NCBI GenBank assembly: GCA_963975425.1
Contig: CAXBGS010000018.1
Coordinates: 86,760 to 150,759, forward strand
Reading direction: 5' to 3'
Length of the DNA stretch: 64,000 nt
Source: CAXBGS01 sp963975425
GTDB taxonomy: Bacteria > Planctomycetota > Planctomycetia > Pirellulales > Pirellulaceae
Part shown: positions 17,613 to 27,078 of the stretch, piece after piece
How positions within the stretch are numbered: the first letter of the stretch is position 1
Layout of the letters: each line of letters begins with the position of its first letter
Position numbers and translations under genes: made by a program
The notes under the pieces: generated by a model
Seen by the model: the letters and a program-made list of their open reading frames with translations, nothing else
Database searches by the model: none
Told to the model about the DNA's origin: nothing

Positions 17613-19651
17613 TGCAACACGACTCCCCTTATCACTCGCGCGGCGAAGCTGACGGAATGATGAACTCACCTGACACACCGACGGGTCGAACCGGCCACCG
17701 GCTGGCCGATGCAGGCTGCTGGTTGGCCGCAGGCGCGCTGCTGTGCTGTTTCGGCGGCTGTGTTTCGTTGACCAGCGTTGCCGATGGCGACGGCTTTCCC
17801 GTCTCGATCGTCCCAGCCTCGGACACGTCCAATTCGGTCGCCGGTGACGTGACCCCCAACGCCCCGATGGGAAAACTGTATCCGCCACCGACCGCCGACT
17901 CGCTGGCCGGCCCTGTCGCGGATGCCGCCGTGGCTAATGCCGCTGTCTCGCATGCCGCTGTCTCGCATGCCGCTGGTTCCGATACGGCTGTGCGTCAAGC
18001 TTCCGCGTTCGATGATTCGGGTGTCGATGATTCGGGTGTCGCTAGTGGATCACGCTATGTCGCCCGACAATTCCCGGTCGGCCCCGCCAATAACGGCGCG
18101 CAACCAAGCCAACCCGTCCAGCAAGTTCAGTACGGCCAGCCCACGACTTACGGCCAAGGTTCCGCATACGGACAGTCATCAGCGTACGGACAGCCGGCCG
18201 GCAACGGGCAAACAGGTACCTATGGTCAAGCAGGCACCTACGGTACACCCAGCACATACCCGGGTACCGGCTCTGCCGCTGGCAACGGCTATACCTACAC
18301 ACCGCCGACCGGTCCGCCTTTGCCACCGGGTTCCAGCTATTCGGCGCCAAACTTGCCGCCCGCCGGCCAGCCGAACCCGTACGCGCCGCCACAACCAGCC
18401 CCCTCGCCCAGCTATCCGCAAACCTATGGCCAAACGACCGTCTCGCCGCCCCGGCCTGTCGTGTCGTATCAGAACGCGCCGAATGTGTTGAACACGCCAT
18501 CGATTGGCGACAACATTTTCGGCCCGGGAACCGGGCCCGGTGCGGCGCCCGCGCCGCCATTGTTCACCCCGACGGTGCGCGAAGCCGACCTGATCATCAA
18601 TGGTTACCCGGCACGTACCGGACGCATCATGATCGGGGGTGCTGTCAACAGTGACGCCGGCGTGACCGGACAAATCACGGTCGACGAACGCAACTTTGAC
18701 ATCACGCGTTGGCCACGATCGTTTCAGGACTTATTCAGTGGAACGGCATTCCGCGGTGCCGGCGAAACATTCCGCTTAGAAGCTGCACCGGGCAGTGATT
18801 TCCAGCGGTACACGATTAACTATGCCCAGCCGAATCTGTTTCGATACTTACCGTTCAGTTTCTCGATCAGCGGATTTTTGTACGATCGACGATTCACCGA
18901 CTGGGACGAAAACCGTCTAGGTGCACGCACAAGCCTGGGGTATCGAATCACGCCCGACTTGTCGCTCGCCGTCGGCGTCAGCGGTCAAAACGTCGAGGTG
19001 TCCAACCCTCGCCAAAGTGTCGCGCCACTGAACGCGGTCTTGGGTGACAACACTTTATTCAGCGGAAACATCTCGCTGACACACGACACACGCAACAGCG
19101 CCATCCAAGCCAGCAGCGGCCACTACTTTGAATTCAGTTTCGAAGAAGCGTTCGGCGATTTCGATTACGCTCGTTTCGAACTGGAATACCGTCAATACTG
19201 GTTGCTGGCCGAACGAGCCGACAGCAGTGGTAAGCAAACCATTTCCTATTCAACGCAGCTCGGCTTTAGCGGCGACGACACACCCATCTTTGAAAACTTC
19301 TTTGCCGGCGGTTACGCCACGATTCGCGGCTTTGACTTTCGTGGTGCAAGCCCAGTCGATTCGGGTGTCGAAGTCGGTGGCCGATTCCAATGGCTGAACT
19401 CCATCGAATACATGTTCCCGATCACGGCCGATGACGCATTCCGAGGCGTTGCCTTTGTCGACTTCGGAACCGTTGAAAGCGACATCGAGATCAACGAGGA
19501 AAACTTTCGAGTCGCACCCGGCGTTGGTTTCCGCGTTGCAATTCCAATGCTGGGCCCCGCGCCGTTGGCATTCGACTTTGCCTTTCCCGTCGCCAAAGCC
19601 GACACCGACGACGAACGCATGTTTAGCTTTTACATGAGTCTGATTCGATAG
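17612..19651 (+). CDS. Omp85/BamA-like outer membrane barrel, separate lipoprotein-like chain
   Basis: 679 residues. It has its own export signal and a probable lipobox (LLCCFGGC, Cys50). Residues of about 100-320 are low complexity: AVSHA repeats, DDSGV repeats, then many YGQ-type repeats and Pro-rich sequence. From about 340 to the end comes a beta-barrel region of the bacterial surface antigen (Omp85) family; the diagnostic loop motif is IRGFDF near residue 570, and the last strand ends in Phe-Tyr-Met-Ser-Leu-Ile-Arg. No POTRA is present; those are in the upstream overlapping gene. ATG 17657 or 17660 are alternative starts. The stop TAG runs directly into a heptamer repeat. Confidence 0.85.
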   Translation: MQHDSPYHSRGEADGMMNSPDTPTGRTGHRLADAGCWLAAGALLCCFGGCVSLTSVADGDGFPVSIVPASDTSNSVAGDVTPNAPMGKLYPPPTADSLAGPVADAAVANAAVSHAAVSHAAGSDTAVRQASAFDDSGVDDSGVASGSRYVARQFPVGPANNGAQPSQPVQQVQYGQPTTYGQGSAYGQSSAYGQPAGNGQTGTYGQAGTYGTPSTYPGTGSAAGNGYTYTPPTGPPLPPGSSYSAPNLPPAGQPNPYAPPQPAPSPSYPQTYGQTTVSPPRPVVSYQNAPNVLNTPSIGDNIFGPGTGPGAAPAPPLFTPTVREADLIINGYPARTGRIMIGGAVNSDAGVTGQITVDERNFDITRWPRSFQDLFSGTAFRGAGETFRLEAAPGSDFQRYTINYAQPNLFRYLPFSFSISGFLYDRRFTDWDENRLGARTSLGYRITPDLSLAVGVSGQNVEVSNPRQSVAPLNAVLGDNTLFSGNISLTHDTRNSAIQASSGHYFEFSFEEAFGDFDYARFELEYRQYWLLAERADSSGKQTISYSTQLGFSGDDTPIFENFFAGGYATIRGFDFRGASPVDSGVEVGGRFQWLNSIEYMFPITADDAFRGVAFVDFGTVESDIEINEENFRVAPGVGFRVAIPMLGPAPLAFDFAFPVAKADTDDERMFSFYMSLIR

Positions 19652-19790
19652 AGGAAAAGAGGTCACAGGTCACAGGTCACAGGTCACAGGTCACAGGTCA
19701 CAGGTCACAGGTCACAGAATGTTGGCCTGCTAGCGTTCCTGTCACCTTTTTGCCTGTTCCCTTTAACCTTCTCTACCTCCCCTACCTCCA
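19652..19790. repeat. GGT-heptamer element, copy 1 (GGTCACA x8 plus pyrimidine arm)
   Basis: Eight perfect tandem copies of GGTCACA occupy 19661-19716, immediately after the barrel gene's stop. A pyrimidine-rich arm (CCTGTCACC, CCCTTTAACC, CTACCTCC, about 19738-19790) follows and overlaps the last codons of the converging polymerase IV gene. The two arms can pair around a short loop. This is one of seven related sites in the window. Confidence 0.9.
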
Positions 19791-20965
19791 TTCTTCCAAA
19801 CATGGCCGGAGGCTCGGTACAGGGCCGAGGGACCGATCTTGTTGGCGATGTCGTCAACGACGTTATCAAGCTTCTTGCCATTCCGCTGGCCATCGGTGCC
19901 GCCGCCGACATCATCAAACAGCCCGAGTTGTTTCATTGGATTGCGGTCCGTTAACGATCCGACCGAAACGCCGATCAAACGCACCGGACGCGGTTGGTCT
20001 CGCCGCATGGCCGACAGCAACTCGCTGGCCGCCTGGAAGATCGTTTCGGTTTCGTCGCTCATTTCTTTCAGCGTCGTCGAACGGCTGAACGTCCGAAAGT
20101 CCTCGCGGCGATATTTGATCGATACGTTTCGAGCCTGACGCTCGCTGCGCCGCAGTCGCCGAGTCAACTGTTCACACAAGGCGCACACGACGCCTCGCAG
20201 CAGCTCTTCGTCGGCAATGTCTTCGGCAAACGTTCGCTCGTGGCTAATCTGTTTCGCGGTATGGTCCGGTACGACTTTTCGAGGATCGATACCGTTGGCA
20301 AGTCGCCACAGGTGTTCGCCCCATCCGCCGAAATGTCGCCGCATGTCATCCGACGTACGTGCGCGAATGTCACCGACGTGATGGATACCGATACGCTGCA
20401 GTTTTTCTTGACCGACACGTCCGACGCCCCACAGTCGTTTGATCGGCAATGGGTCCAAGAACGTAAGAATTTGATCCTTGCCGACGACCAGAAACCCGTC
20501 AGGCTTGTTCAGATCACTGGCAATCTTGGCAACAAATTTCAGCGGCGCGACGCCCACGCTGGCGGTCAGATTCAACTCGTCCGTGATCGCCGACTTGATC
20601 ATACGCCCGATTTTTTCGGCATCACCGTACAGTCGCAGCGAACCAGCGACGTCCAAGAACGCTTCGTCGAGCGATAGCGGCTGGACCAGCGGCGTGAAGC
20701 GATGAAATATTTCGCGCACCTGTCGCCCGACATCGGCATAGTGGTTGATACGAGACTTGACGAAGACGGCCTCTGGGCACAACTGCGCCGCTCGTCGGCC
20801 GGGTATCGCACTGTGAATTCCAAATCGACGTGCCTCATAGCTTGCCGCCGCAACCACCCCACGTCCGCTGCTGCCGCCGACGACGACGGGCTTGCCACGC
20901 AACTCGGGACGATCTCGCTGTTCGATCGACGCATAAAACGCGTCCATGTCGACATGCAGGAACAT
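19763..20965 (-). CDS. dinB: DNA polymerase IV (Y-family translesion polymerase)
   Basis: 400 residues from ATG 20965, which starts at the conserved FLHVDMDAFYASIEQ; an upstream ATG would add 14 unrelated residues. Catalytic acids are the Asp in DMDAF and Asp/Glu in SLDEAFLDV. The steric region SYEARRFGI, the thumb helix-hairpin-helix and the little finger are present. A clamp-binding motif QLGLFD lies near the C-terminus. The last nine residues (NGGRGGREG) are encoded by the GGT-heptamer element, which also supplies the TAA stop, so the native C-terminus seems to have been rewritten by the repeat. The enzyme bypasses damaged bases. No lexA-type site was recognised upstream. Confidence 0.95.
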   Translation of the reverse strand: MFLHVDMDAFYASIEQRDRPELRGKPVVVGGSSGRGVVAAASYEARRFGIHSAIPGRRAAQLCPEAVFVKSRINHYADVGRQVREIFHRFTPLVQPLSLDEAFLDVAGSLRLYGDAEKIGRMIKSAITDELNLTASVGVAPLKFVAKIASDLNKPDGFLVVGKDQILTFLDPLPIKRLWGVGRVGQEKLQRIGIHHVGDIRARTSDDMRRHFGGWGEHLWRLANGIDPRKVVPDHTAKQISHERTFAEDIADEELLRGVVCALCEQLTRRLRRSERQARNVSIKYRREDFRTFSRSTTLKEMSDETETIFQAASELLSAMRRDQPRPVRLIGVSVGSLTDRNPMKQLGLFDDVGGGTDGQRNGKKLDNVVDDIANKIGPSALYRASGHVWKNGGRGGREG

Positions 20966-21073
20966 AGATGGCAGGCGAAAAGTGACCGAAATGAAAACAG
21001 GCGACAAGCGGCCGGAAATTGTACCGCAACGCCTGCCGGCTTTTCACCGGCGGGTTTGGTCCTGCCGCGGTGC

Positions 21074-22183
21074 CTAGCTTTTCAAGCTTTCAAGGTAGCG
21101 TCGCACCCGGCGACTGAATTCATAGGGTTTGACACCGACGACCGCTTCGAAATCACGCAGCCGTTCCGCTTTGGAATAGTCTTTGAACGCGGGGCGATTG
21201 GCAGTCAGGTTTAGTAGTTTGGCGAACGCCTTGGAATCGCGTTCGGCCAGATAAAACATCATCGCCCATGATAACGCGTAAGCATTGTCAATCGTGCTGT
21301 CGCGAGCAAACATTTCGTTATCGCCGATCAGCTGGACGATTCCGCGATCAAAGTTGACGTCGCCGGGTTTTTCGTATTCCTTGGCGATCACGTACATGCT
21401 TTCTCGGTTGACTCGGTTTTGCACGTTCGATGTTGATTGCGTCTCGGTCATCGCGGCCGGTTCGAACATTTGACCGATACCTTCGGTGATCCAACGTGGG
21501 GTATCGGCCAATCGGCTGTGCACGCCGTAATTGAACGCGGATTGATGCGCCGCTTCATGCCGGACGGTGGCGGCGACAAATTCCATCCTGCCACCGTCAT
21601 GCGTCATCACGCGATTGCTGTTGTTCGAATACAACCCCGAGACGCGTGACACGTTCAGTTTCAATTTCCGGAATTCCGCATACATCGATCGTTCATCGGG
21701 AAAGACGACCGCAACCATCGGGAATCGACCGTGCCGTGTCTTGACGCCCCGTTTGCTCATGTACGTCGTGAACGAACGGTGTGATTGTTCGAACATGTCT
21801 GGCCAAAGATCGCCGCGACCTTTGGGCTGCACGACCAGAAAGTTGTTGGTTGCGACGACTTCGAATGCGCGTCCAAACTCGGCTCGCAATCGATTCCGCA
21901 GTTCGGTCGCCGAGAGCGGTTGGTACCGCCCATCGATCTTGCGAACTTCCATCTTGTTGCGTGGATCAAGCGAGTGCAGTTGCCCGTCACGACCAAGGAC
22001 GACCGTTTCGTGAGCAAGGTCGACCAGTGCGAGTCCTTTCTGCAGCTTTCCGGAACTGAAGAACTCGACCATCCCTGCCGTCTGCCCGCTGGCGAAATTC
22101 ACCAGGACTGCTGTCACCAACCAACAGGCTCCGCCCAGCCGCAGGATCGAAACCGGTGACAAGAGATCGAGACGAGTGGGCAT
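21074..22183 (-). CDS. Secreted DUF1570 protein with HExxH zinc-peptidase-like motif
   Basis: 369 residues from ATG 22183. A signal peptide-like helix is at about 15-35 (LGGACWLVTAVLVNFASG). The HEAAHQ motif sits in VRHEAAHQSAFNYG, and a downstream WITEGIGQMFE resembles the third-ligand helix of gluzincin-type peptidases. DUF1570 is a planctomycete-enriched family; whether it cleaves peptides is untested. An ATG 105 bases upstream is in frame but its translation is the product of a 16-base tandem repeat and is not convincing. A GCCGG/CCGGC hairpin (about 21034-21058) lies between its stop and dinB. Divergent from the gene at 22446. Confidence 0.85.
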   Translation of the reverse strand: MPTRLDLLSPVSILRLGGACWLVTAVLVNFASGQTAGMVEFFSSGKLQKGLALVDLAHETVVLGRDGQLHSLDPRNKMEVRKIDGRYQPLSATELRNRLRAEFGRAFEVVATNNFLVVQPKGRGDLWPDMFEQSHRSFTTYMSKRGVKTRHGRFPMVAVVFPDERSMYAEFRKLKLNVSRVSGLYSNNSNRVMTHDGGRMEFVAATVRHEAAHQSAFNYGVHSRLADTPRWITEGIGQMFEPAAMTETQSTSNVQNRVNRESMYVIAKEYEKPGDVNFDRGIVQLIGDNEMFARDSTIDNAYALSWAMMFYLAERDSKAFAKLLNLTANRPAFKDYSKAERLRDFEAVVGVKPYEFSRRVRRYLESLKS

Positions 22184-22217
22184 AGGGTCATTCCGACTGG
22201 CAGTGAATAGGATCGCG

Positions 22218-22281
22218 TGCAGAACAGGACGGCTGCAGAACGGGACGGCTGCAGAACAGGCCGCTTGCAGAACGGGACGAG
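22218..22281 (+). repeat. 16-base tandem repeat, four copies, in a divergent promoter region
   Basis: TGCAGAACAGGACGGC and three variants follow each other without gaps at 22218, 22234, 22250 and 22266. They lie between the divergent starts of the DUF1570 gene and the secreted protein gene. They could be protein-binding sites or simple slippage products; nothing in the sequence decides this. Confidence 0.85.
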
Positions 22282-22445
22282 TTTGCAACTACGCCGTGTT
22301 TCGCGTGATGCGGCGTTAACGCTTGGACGGCTATCCCAAGGCTAGGTTAGAATCAGTCCATTCACCCCAGGCGATCCGTCACGTGTGCGGTATCACCCGC
22401 CATCGCCGTACGGTTTCTGTTCCACTTATTCCGGTGATTCCGATC

Positions 22446-23765
22446 ATGCGACGCAGTCATCCGTCCTCAATCGCCCCCGCGTTTTCGCTCGCAGCCATGT
22501 TTCTGTTGATGCCGGGGATGCACATTCCGGCATCGGCGGCACCTCAAGATTCCGAACCGACCTCTGGGCAAGAAGTCGATCTAAAATCAGATGTGTTGGA
22601 ATGGGTGGATGAACTGGACGCCCCCAGCTTGAATCAACGCAAAGCCGCCGAGAAATCGTTGATCGATGCGGGACCGGCTGCCTTGGAATTCCTGCCGGAT
22701 CGAAAACCGGGCGCATCGGTCGAAGCCACCGAACGTCTGGCCCGCGTTCGCAAGGTGCTCTCAGAGAAAAAAACCAAAGCACAATCGTCCGCAATTGTCG
22801 TGCGTCTGGATGATGTCGAAACATTGGGCGAGGCACTCGAAGCGATCAGCCGCGATAGTGGAATCGAGTTTGAGTTCATGGGTGACGATGCGGTCCCGAT
22901 CCAACCCTCCGCCGCGCCGCTTTCGTTCTGGCACAGCGTCGACACGGTTTTAGACCAAGCCGACCTGGACATCAATTTCTACGGTGGTGACCGCGAAACG
23001 TTGCAACTGGTCGCGCGCGAACAAGAACGTCCGTCGCGGGTCGATTCGGCCGCCTACGCGGGCGTCTATCGAATCGAACCTCAAGGCGTTTCGGCGCGGC
23101 GAGACTTGAAACAGCCCTCCATGAGTGGTCTGAACGTCAGCATCGAAATTTCATGGGAACCACGAATGACGCCCATCGGTATGACGATCCCGATCGCACA
23201 ACTGTCCGGCCGACTGGACGACGGAGCATCACTAAAGCCACAGGCATCCGGCGAGAACATCGACGTGGCGACGCACAGTGATATCGCGTTTAGCGAATTC
23301 TTTTTCCCGATGCAGTTGCCCGCCGGTCGACCCGAAAAAATCAGTTCGCTATCGGGCGTCATTCGCGCGATGCTGCCCGGCAAGAAACAGACGTTCGAAA
23401 TCCCAATGTCAGATGTCGGAACCGACAAAACCATCGACGCGATGACCCTTCGCATCGAAGCGGTTCGTAAAAACGGTCCACTGCACGAGGTGCGCGTGTC
23501 GATCGAACTGGACGACCCCGGCCGGGCCCTGGAAAGTCATCGGCACTGGATTTTCGAAAATGAAGCCTTCGTCAAACGCCAAGATGGCTCTCGTGCCGAC
23601 CACCTGGGTTATGAAGTTTTTCGCCAAACATCCAAGGGCGTGGGAATCGCATACTTGTTCGATCTCGGCGACGATGCCAGCACGTCAACATTCGTCTATC
23701 GATCACCCACGGCGGTCATCAATACCGAATTACCGTTCGTGATCCAGGACATCCCATTGCCGTGA
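22446..23765 (+). CDS. Secreted protein of unknown function
   Basis: 439 residues from ATG 22446, which begins a signal peptide (IAPAFSLAAMFLLMPGMHIPASA). GTG-type and upstream in-frame starts add 41 residues without a signal. After cleavage comes a short helical repeat-like part (VDELDAPSLNQRKAAEKSLIDAGPAALEFL, split here as VDELDAPSLNQ and RKAAEKSLIDAG), reminiscent of one HEAT-like repeat, then a mainly beta region to the C-terminus. The part around ISRDSGIEFEFMGDD resembles secretin-like STN segments, weakly. Not recognised as a named family. Its TGA stop overlaps the GTG start of the isomerase gene by four bases (GTGA), so the two are probably translated together. Confidence 0.75.
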   Translation: MRRSHPSSIAPAFSLAAMFLLMPGMHIPASAAPQDSEPTSGQEVDLKSDVLEWVDELDAPSLNQRKAAEKSLIDAGPAALEFLPDRKPGASVEATERLARVRKVLSEKKTKAQSSAIVVRLDDVETLGEALEAISRDSGIEFEFMGDDAVPIQPSAAPLSFWHSVDTVLDQADLDINFYGGDRETLQLVAREQERPSRVDSAAYAGVYRIEPQGVSARRDLKQPSMSGLNVSIEISWEPRMTPIGMTIPIAQLSGRLDDGASLKPQASGENIDVATHSDIAFSEFFFPMQLPAGRPEKISSLSGVIRAMLPGKKQTFEIPMSDVGTDKTIDAMTLRIEAVRKNGPLHEVRVSIELDDPGRALESHRHWIFENEAFVKRQDGSRADHLGYEVFRQTSKGVGIAYLFDLGDDASTSTFVYRSPTAVINTELPFVIQDIPLP

Positions 23766-24847
23766 TTTGCATCTGCCATCACAGGCGACTCGTCGCGCAT
23801 GCTCAAGCGTCCGCGGCCGGCCCCTGCGATTTCAAACGACTGCCAACGATCGCGCCACGGCGAGCATTCGCGCTAGTGCGTGCATTTGTGTTAGTGCAGG
23901 CTTTTTTGCTGATGGCGACGATTGCTGCAGGACCCATCAGTCACGCGGCCGATGAAATGCATCAGCCCAGTGATCGGATCGCCTCGATTGACGGCCATCC
24001 GATCTACTTGGGTGAATTGAATCTGATTTTGGCCCAGCGATTGGGACCCGAAAACCTAAAACAAGCGACGCCCGAAATACGGCGGGCCGCAGCGGTCATC
24101 CTGATTCGACGCCATTTGGCAATGCGAACGATGCGTGAACAAGGCGGCGAGACGCTGGAGCGTTTGATCGGAAAAGACCTCGCTGATTTCCGCAAGTTGA
24201 TGAAACAACGCGGCACCGGTCTGCAGGAATACGCGGAAGCGCGCGGCGCCGACGAAGCGAGCCTGGTCGCCGACCTTGCTTGGCAAACCGGATGGCGGAC
24301 GTATCTGCAAAGCCGCATGACGGATGCGAACCTGCGAAACTATTTCACGCGCCAGCACGTTCGCTATGACGGCACGCGATGGAACGTATCGCAGATTTTC
24401 TTTGCGACCGGCGGCCAAGACGAGACGCGATGGGCGTCCGCGCTGGACCGAATGGAACGGTTGGTCGATGAGATTCGTTCCGCCAATTCGATCACCGGTG
24501 CGTTTGCACAATCCGCCAGAGAACACAGCGAAGCCGGATCGGCCAGCCAAGGTGGATTGATCGGCTGGGTCCAAAAGGTTGGCGATTTGCCCGAACCGGT
24601 GATGCGGGCGATTGAAAAGACAAACGTGGGGCAAATCAGTGCAGCGGTCCGCAGCCCGCTAGGGATCCACCTGCTGTTGATCAACGCCAAAGAACCCGGC
24701 AAGATGACGTTCGACGATCTGGTCGATCACTCACAGATTCGTCGTGACGCGGCCGACGCGTTATTCGATTCGCTGGTAAAACAACAACAGGATACCGACG
24801 TGGTGTGGCACATCGAATCGCTTCGCGCACCGACGCGGCTGCCGTGA
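23762..24847 (+). CDS. Periplasmic parvulin-type peptidyl-prolyl isomerase (PpiC/SurA-like)
   Basis: 361 residues with start GTG 23762 overlapping the previous stop; GTG 23876 is a shorter alternative just before the signal helix (FVLVQAFLLMATIAAGPISHA). A helical SurA-N-like segment follows (IASIDGHPIYLGELN, a typical opening). The parvulin domain is at about 210-310: WNVSQIFFATGG, AREHSEAGSASQGGLIGWV, and PLGIHLLLIN. The usual HILV histidine is replaced (VSQIFF), so catalytic strength is uncertain, but chaperone function could remain. It lies in a three-gene overlapping unit. Likely role: folding of outer membrane or secreted proteins. Confidence 0.85.
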   Translation: MICICHHRRLVAHAQASAAGPCDFKRLPTIAPRRAFALVRAFVLVQAFLLMATIAAGPISHAADEMHQPSDRIASIDGHPIYLGELNLILAQRLGPENLKQATPEIRRAAAVILIRRHLAMRTMREQGGETLERLIGKDLADFRKLMKQRGTGLQEYAEARGADEASLVADLAWQTGWRTYLQSRMTDANLRNYFTRQHVRYDGTRWNVSQIFFATGGQDETRWASALDRMERLVDEIRSANSITGAFAQSAREHSEAGSASQGGLIGWVQKVGDLPEPVMRAIEKTNVGQISAAVRSPLGIHLLLINAKEPGKMTFDDLVDHSQIRRDAADALFDSLVKQQQDTDVVWHIESLRAPTRLP

Positions 24848-26190
24848 CGTCGTCGACCACATCGGACCGTCGATGGTGGCCCAAGATTCAGCCGCGAGAA
24901 CGACGCTGTACTGCGTTGGCAGCAAGCTGGTTCTTTTGCATCCTGCTAAGCTACTTTGTGATTCGCCCGATCCGTGAAACGATGGGTGCTCAAGGCGGCA
25001 CGAAAGAACTGCCACACCTGTTTTTAGTCACGTTCTTGGTGATGCTGGCTGCCGTTCCGGCGTACTCGGCGTTGGTCGCACGATTGCCCCGACGCTGGTT
25101 GGTGCGGGTCGTGTATCACTTCTTTTGCGCGTGCTTGATCCTGTTTTGGTTTTCGATGCAGTACGGCAATGCGCCCGTCAAATTTTGGGCGGCTCGGATT
25201 TTCTTTGTCTGGGTCAATGTCTTTGGGCTGTTCGCGACGAGCGTCTTTTGGAGCGTTCTGACCGACATTTTCAGCAATGAACAAGCCAAGCGTTTATTCG
25301 GATTGGTCGCGACCGGCGGAACCGTCGGCGCGATCACGGGATCGCTGGTCACTAGCGTGCTGACCAATTACCTAAGTATCGGATGGTTGATGCTGCTGCC
25401 GGTTGTGCTGTTGCAAATCGGTTTATGGTGTGCTTGGCGTTTGGAACGCAATGCTCGGATATTGGCTGAAACAGAGCCCGACGCACCACCGGATCGGTCG
25501 GCCGTGGCATCGACTAACGAGGAACCAACTGGCGGTGGACTGTGGTCGGGGATCACACAAGTCGCTCGGTCGCCATTCTTGGCAACGATTTGTGTTTATC
25601 TGTTCCTTGTCCAAGCAATAGGAACGCAGCTTTACTTTCAACAAGCATCCATCGTCGCAAACGCATTCGATGTGAATGAGCAACGCACCCAGTGGTTTGC
25701 ATACCTGGATCTGGCGACACAGCTTTTGACGTTGGCGATCCAAGGCGCACTGGCGAGTGTCGTGCTAAGACGGTTGGGCGTCGGTTTCGCTTTGGCATTG
25801 CTGCCGGTTGTCTATGCGATCGGTCTGGTCGCACTGGCGATCGATCCGACTTTGCTGATCCTTAGCATCACGATGGTCGCGACCAGAGCGACCAGCTATG
25901 GGATCACGGTGCCCTCACGCGAAGTGTTATTCACCGTCGTGACGCGCGAACAGAAATACAAGTCGAAAAGCTTTATCGACACCGTCGTCTTGCGTGGCGG
26001 AGATGCGATCGCAAGTCAACTCTATCGCGCGGTCACATCGGCCGGAGTCAGTCTCGCCAGAATGAACTGGTACGCCCTGCCAATCATCCTCGCCTGGATC
26101 GCGGTCTCTTTTGGTTTGGGGCGATTTCAACAGCGGCTCTCGACTCAGCAGCAGAACTCGACGCGAAACGATCATTCGCCACCGCAATAA
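24844..26190 (+). CDS. Multi-pass carrier of the ATP/ADP-translocase-like (NTP/NDP exchanger) superfamily
   Basis: 448 residues from GTG 24844, which overlaps the preceding TGA as GTGA, the same junction as in the gene before; GTG 24805 is also in frame. About eleven or twelve hydrophobic helices are visible. SYFVIRPIRETMG, RIFFVWVNVFGLFATSVFWS, and RLFGLVATGGTVGAITG are typical of the bacterial relatives of plastid/rickettsial nucleotide translocases. In free-living bacteria the substrate of this branch is unknown, and I would not call it a nucleotide importer. The C-terminus is a Gln/Ser/Asn-rich tail. A large repeat array begins 15-20 bases after the stop. Confidence 0.82.
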   Translation: MTSSTTSDRRWWPKIQPRERRCTALAASWFFCILLSYFVIRPIRETMGAQGGTKELPHLFLVTFLVMLAAVPAYSALVARLPRRWLVRVVYHFFCACLILFWFSMQYGNAPVKFWAARIFFVWVNVFGLFATSVFWSVLTDIFSNEQAKRLFGLVATGGTVGAITGSLVTSVLTNYLSIGWLMLLPVVLLQIGLWCAWRLERNARILAETEPDAPPDRSAVASTNEEPTGGGLWSGITQVARSPFLATICVYLFLVQAIGTQLYFQQASIVANAFDVNEQRTQWFAYLDLATQLLTLAIQGALASVVLRRLGVGFALALLPVVYAIGLVALAIDPTLLILSITMVATRATSYGITVPSREVLFTVVTREQKYKSKSFIDTVVLRGGDAIASQLYRAVTSAGVSLARMNWYALPIILAWIAVSFGLGRFQQRLSTQQQNSTRNDHSPPQ

Positions 26191-26204
26191 AAATCGCCGC
26201 GCGA

Positions 26205-26940
26205 ACCAACGTGAGCCGCGACGCGTCAGCGGCCGGGCGCTGCAATCCAAAATTGCGAGTCATCCGCAAGCCAAGGCCCGGGGCCTCACGGCCAGCGGCT
26301 CACGGGTGCCAATCAACGTGAGCCGCGACGCGTCAGCGGCCGGGCGCTGCAATCCAAAATTGCGAGTCATCCGCAAGCCAAGGCCCGGGGCCTCACGGCC
26401 AGCGGCTCACGTGCGCCAATCAACGTGAGCCGCGACGCGTCAGCGGCCGGGCCTTAATCGAAATGGCGTGCCGTCCACATACCAATGCCCGAGGCCTCAC
26501 GGCCAGCGGCTCACGGGCGCCAACCAACGTGAGCCGCGACGCGTCAGCGGCCGGGCGCTAATCCACACCGCGAGTTATCCGCAAGACAAGGCCCGAGGCC
26601 TCACGGCCAGCGGCTCACTTGCGCTAATCAACGTGAGCCGCGACGCGTGAGCGGCCGGGCGCTAATCGAAACCGCGAGCCGTCCGCATACCAATGCCCGA
26701 GGCCTCACGGCCAGCGGCTCACGTGCGCCAATCAACGTGAGCCGCGACGCGTCAGCGGCCGGGCGCTAATCGAAATGGCGCGCCATCCACATACCAATGC
26801 CCGGGGCCTCACGGCCAGCGGCTCACATGCGCCAATCAACGTGAGCCGCGACGCGTGAGCGGCCGGGCGCCGCAATCCAAACGGCGAGTCACCCACAAAC
26901 CAATGCCCGGGGCCTCACGGCCAGCGGCTCATGGGCGCTG
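26205..26940 (+). repeat. Palindromic ~105-bp repeat array A (seven copies)
   Basis: Left arms starting GTGAGCCGC begin at about 26211, 26318, 26425, 26529, 26633, 26737 and 26841. Each unit continues with GACGCGT(C/G)AGCGGCCGGGC, then a variable centre of about 35-40 bases, then a right arm beginning GCCCGGGGCC and ending GCGGCTCAC. The two arms are imperfect inverted repeats with perfect ends. Centres differ but are clearly related between copies, unlike CRISPR spacers. The array is in the 3' region between two converging genes. From its end to about 27010 I see nothing else. Confidence 0.95.
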
Positions 26941-27013
26941 AGTGCGATCTCATGATTCGCTCGGTCGGTGAGCCGATTCACCTCAACGCGAATCGATCCA
27001 TCACCATCTTAGA

Positions 27014-27037
27014 AAAGGCTCATCCGAAAGAGCCTTT
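27014..27037 (-). terminator. Hairpin with U-rich tail on the minus strand
   Basis: AAAGGCTC / GAGCCTTT, eight perfect pairs with an eight-base loop. Read on the minus strand, the stem is followed by TTTTCTAAG, so it can work as an intrinsic terminator for leftward transcripts. It is a second stop after the stronger hairpin at 27079-27119. Confidence 0.55.
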
Positions 27038-27078
27038 GTTATAAGGATATGCCTGTTTATATAAATTCCGTACGGGCA

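Noticed and set aside
17560..17660. A frameshift splitting one BamA gene
   Set aside because: The second gene has its own signal peptide and lipobox and a long low-complexity region, so the two chains are separately exported.
18520..18545. GGCCCGGGAACCGGGCCC hairpin as a terminator
   Set aside because: It lies inside the coding sequence of the barrel protein and has no T run.
26205..26940. Array A as a CRISPR array
   Set aside because: Repeat units are ~105 bp, palindromic across the unit, and the centres of different units are clearly related to each other; no cas genes are near. The same holds for array B.
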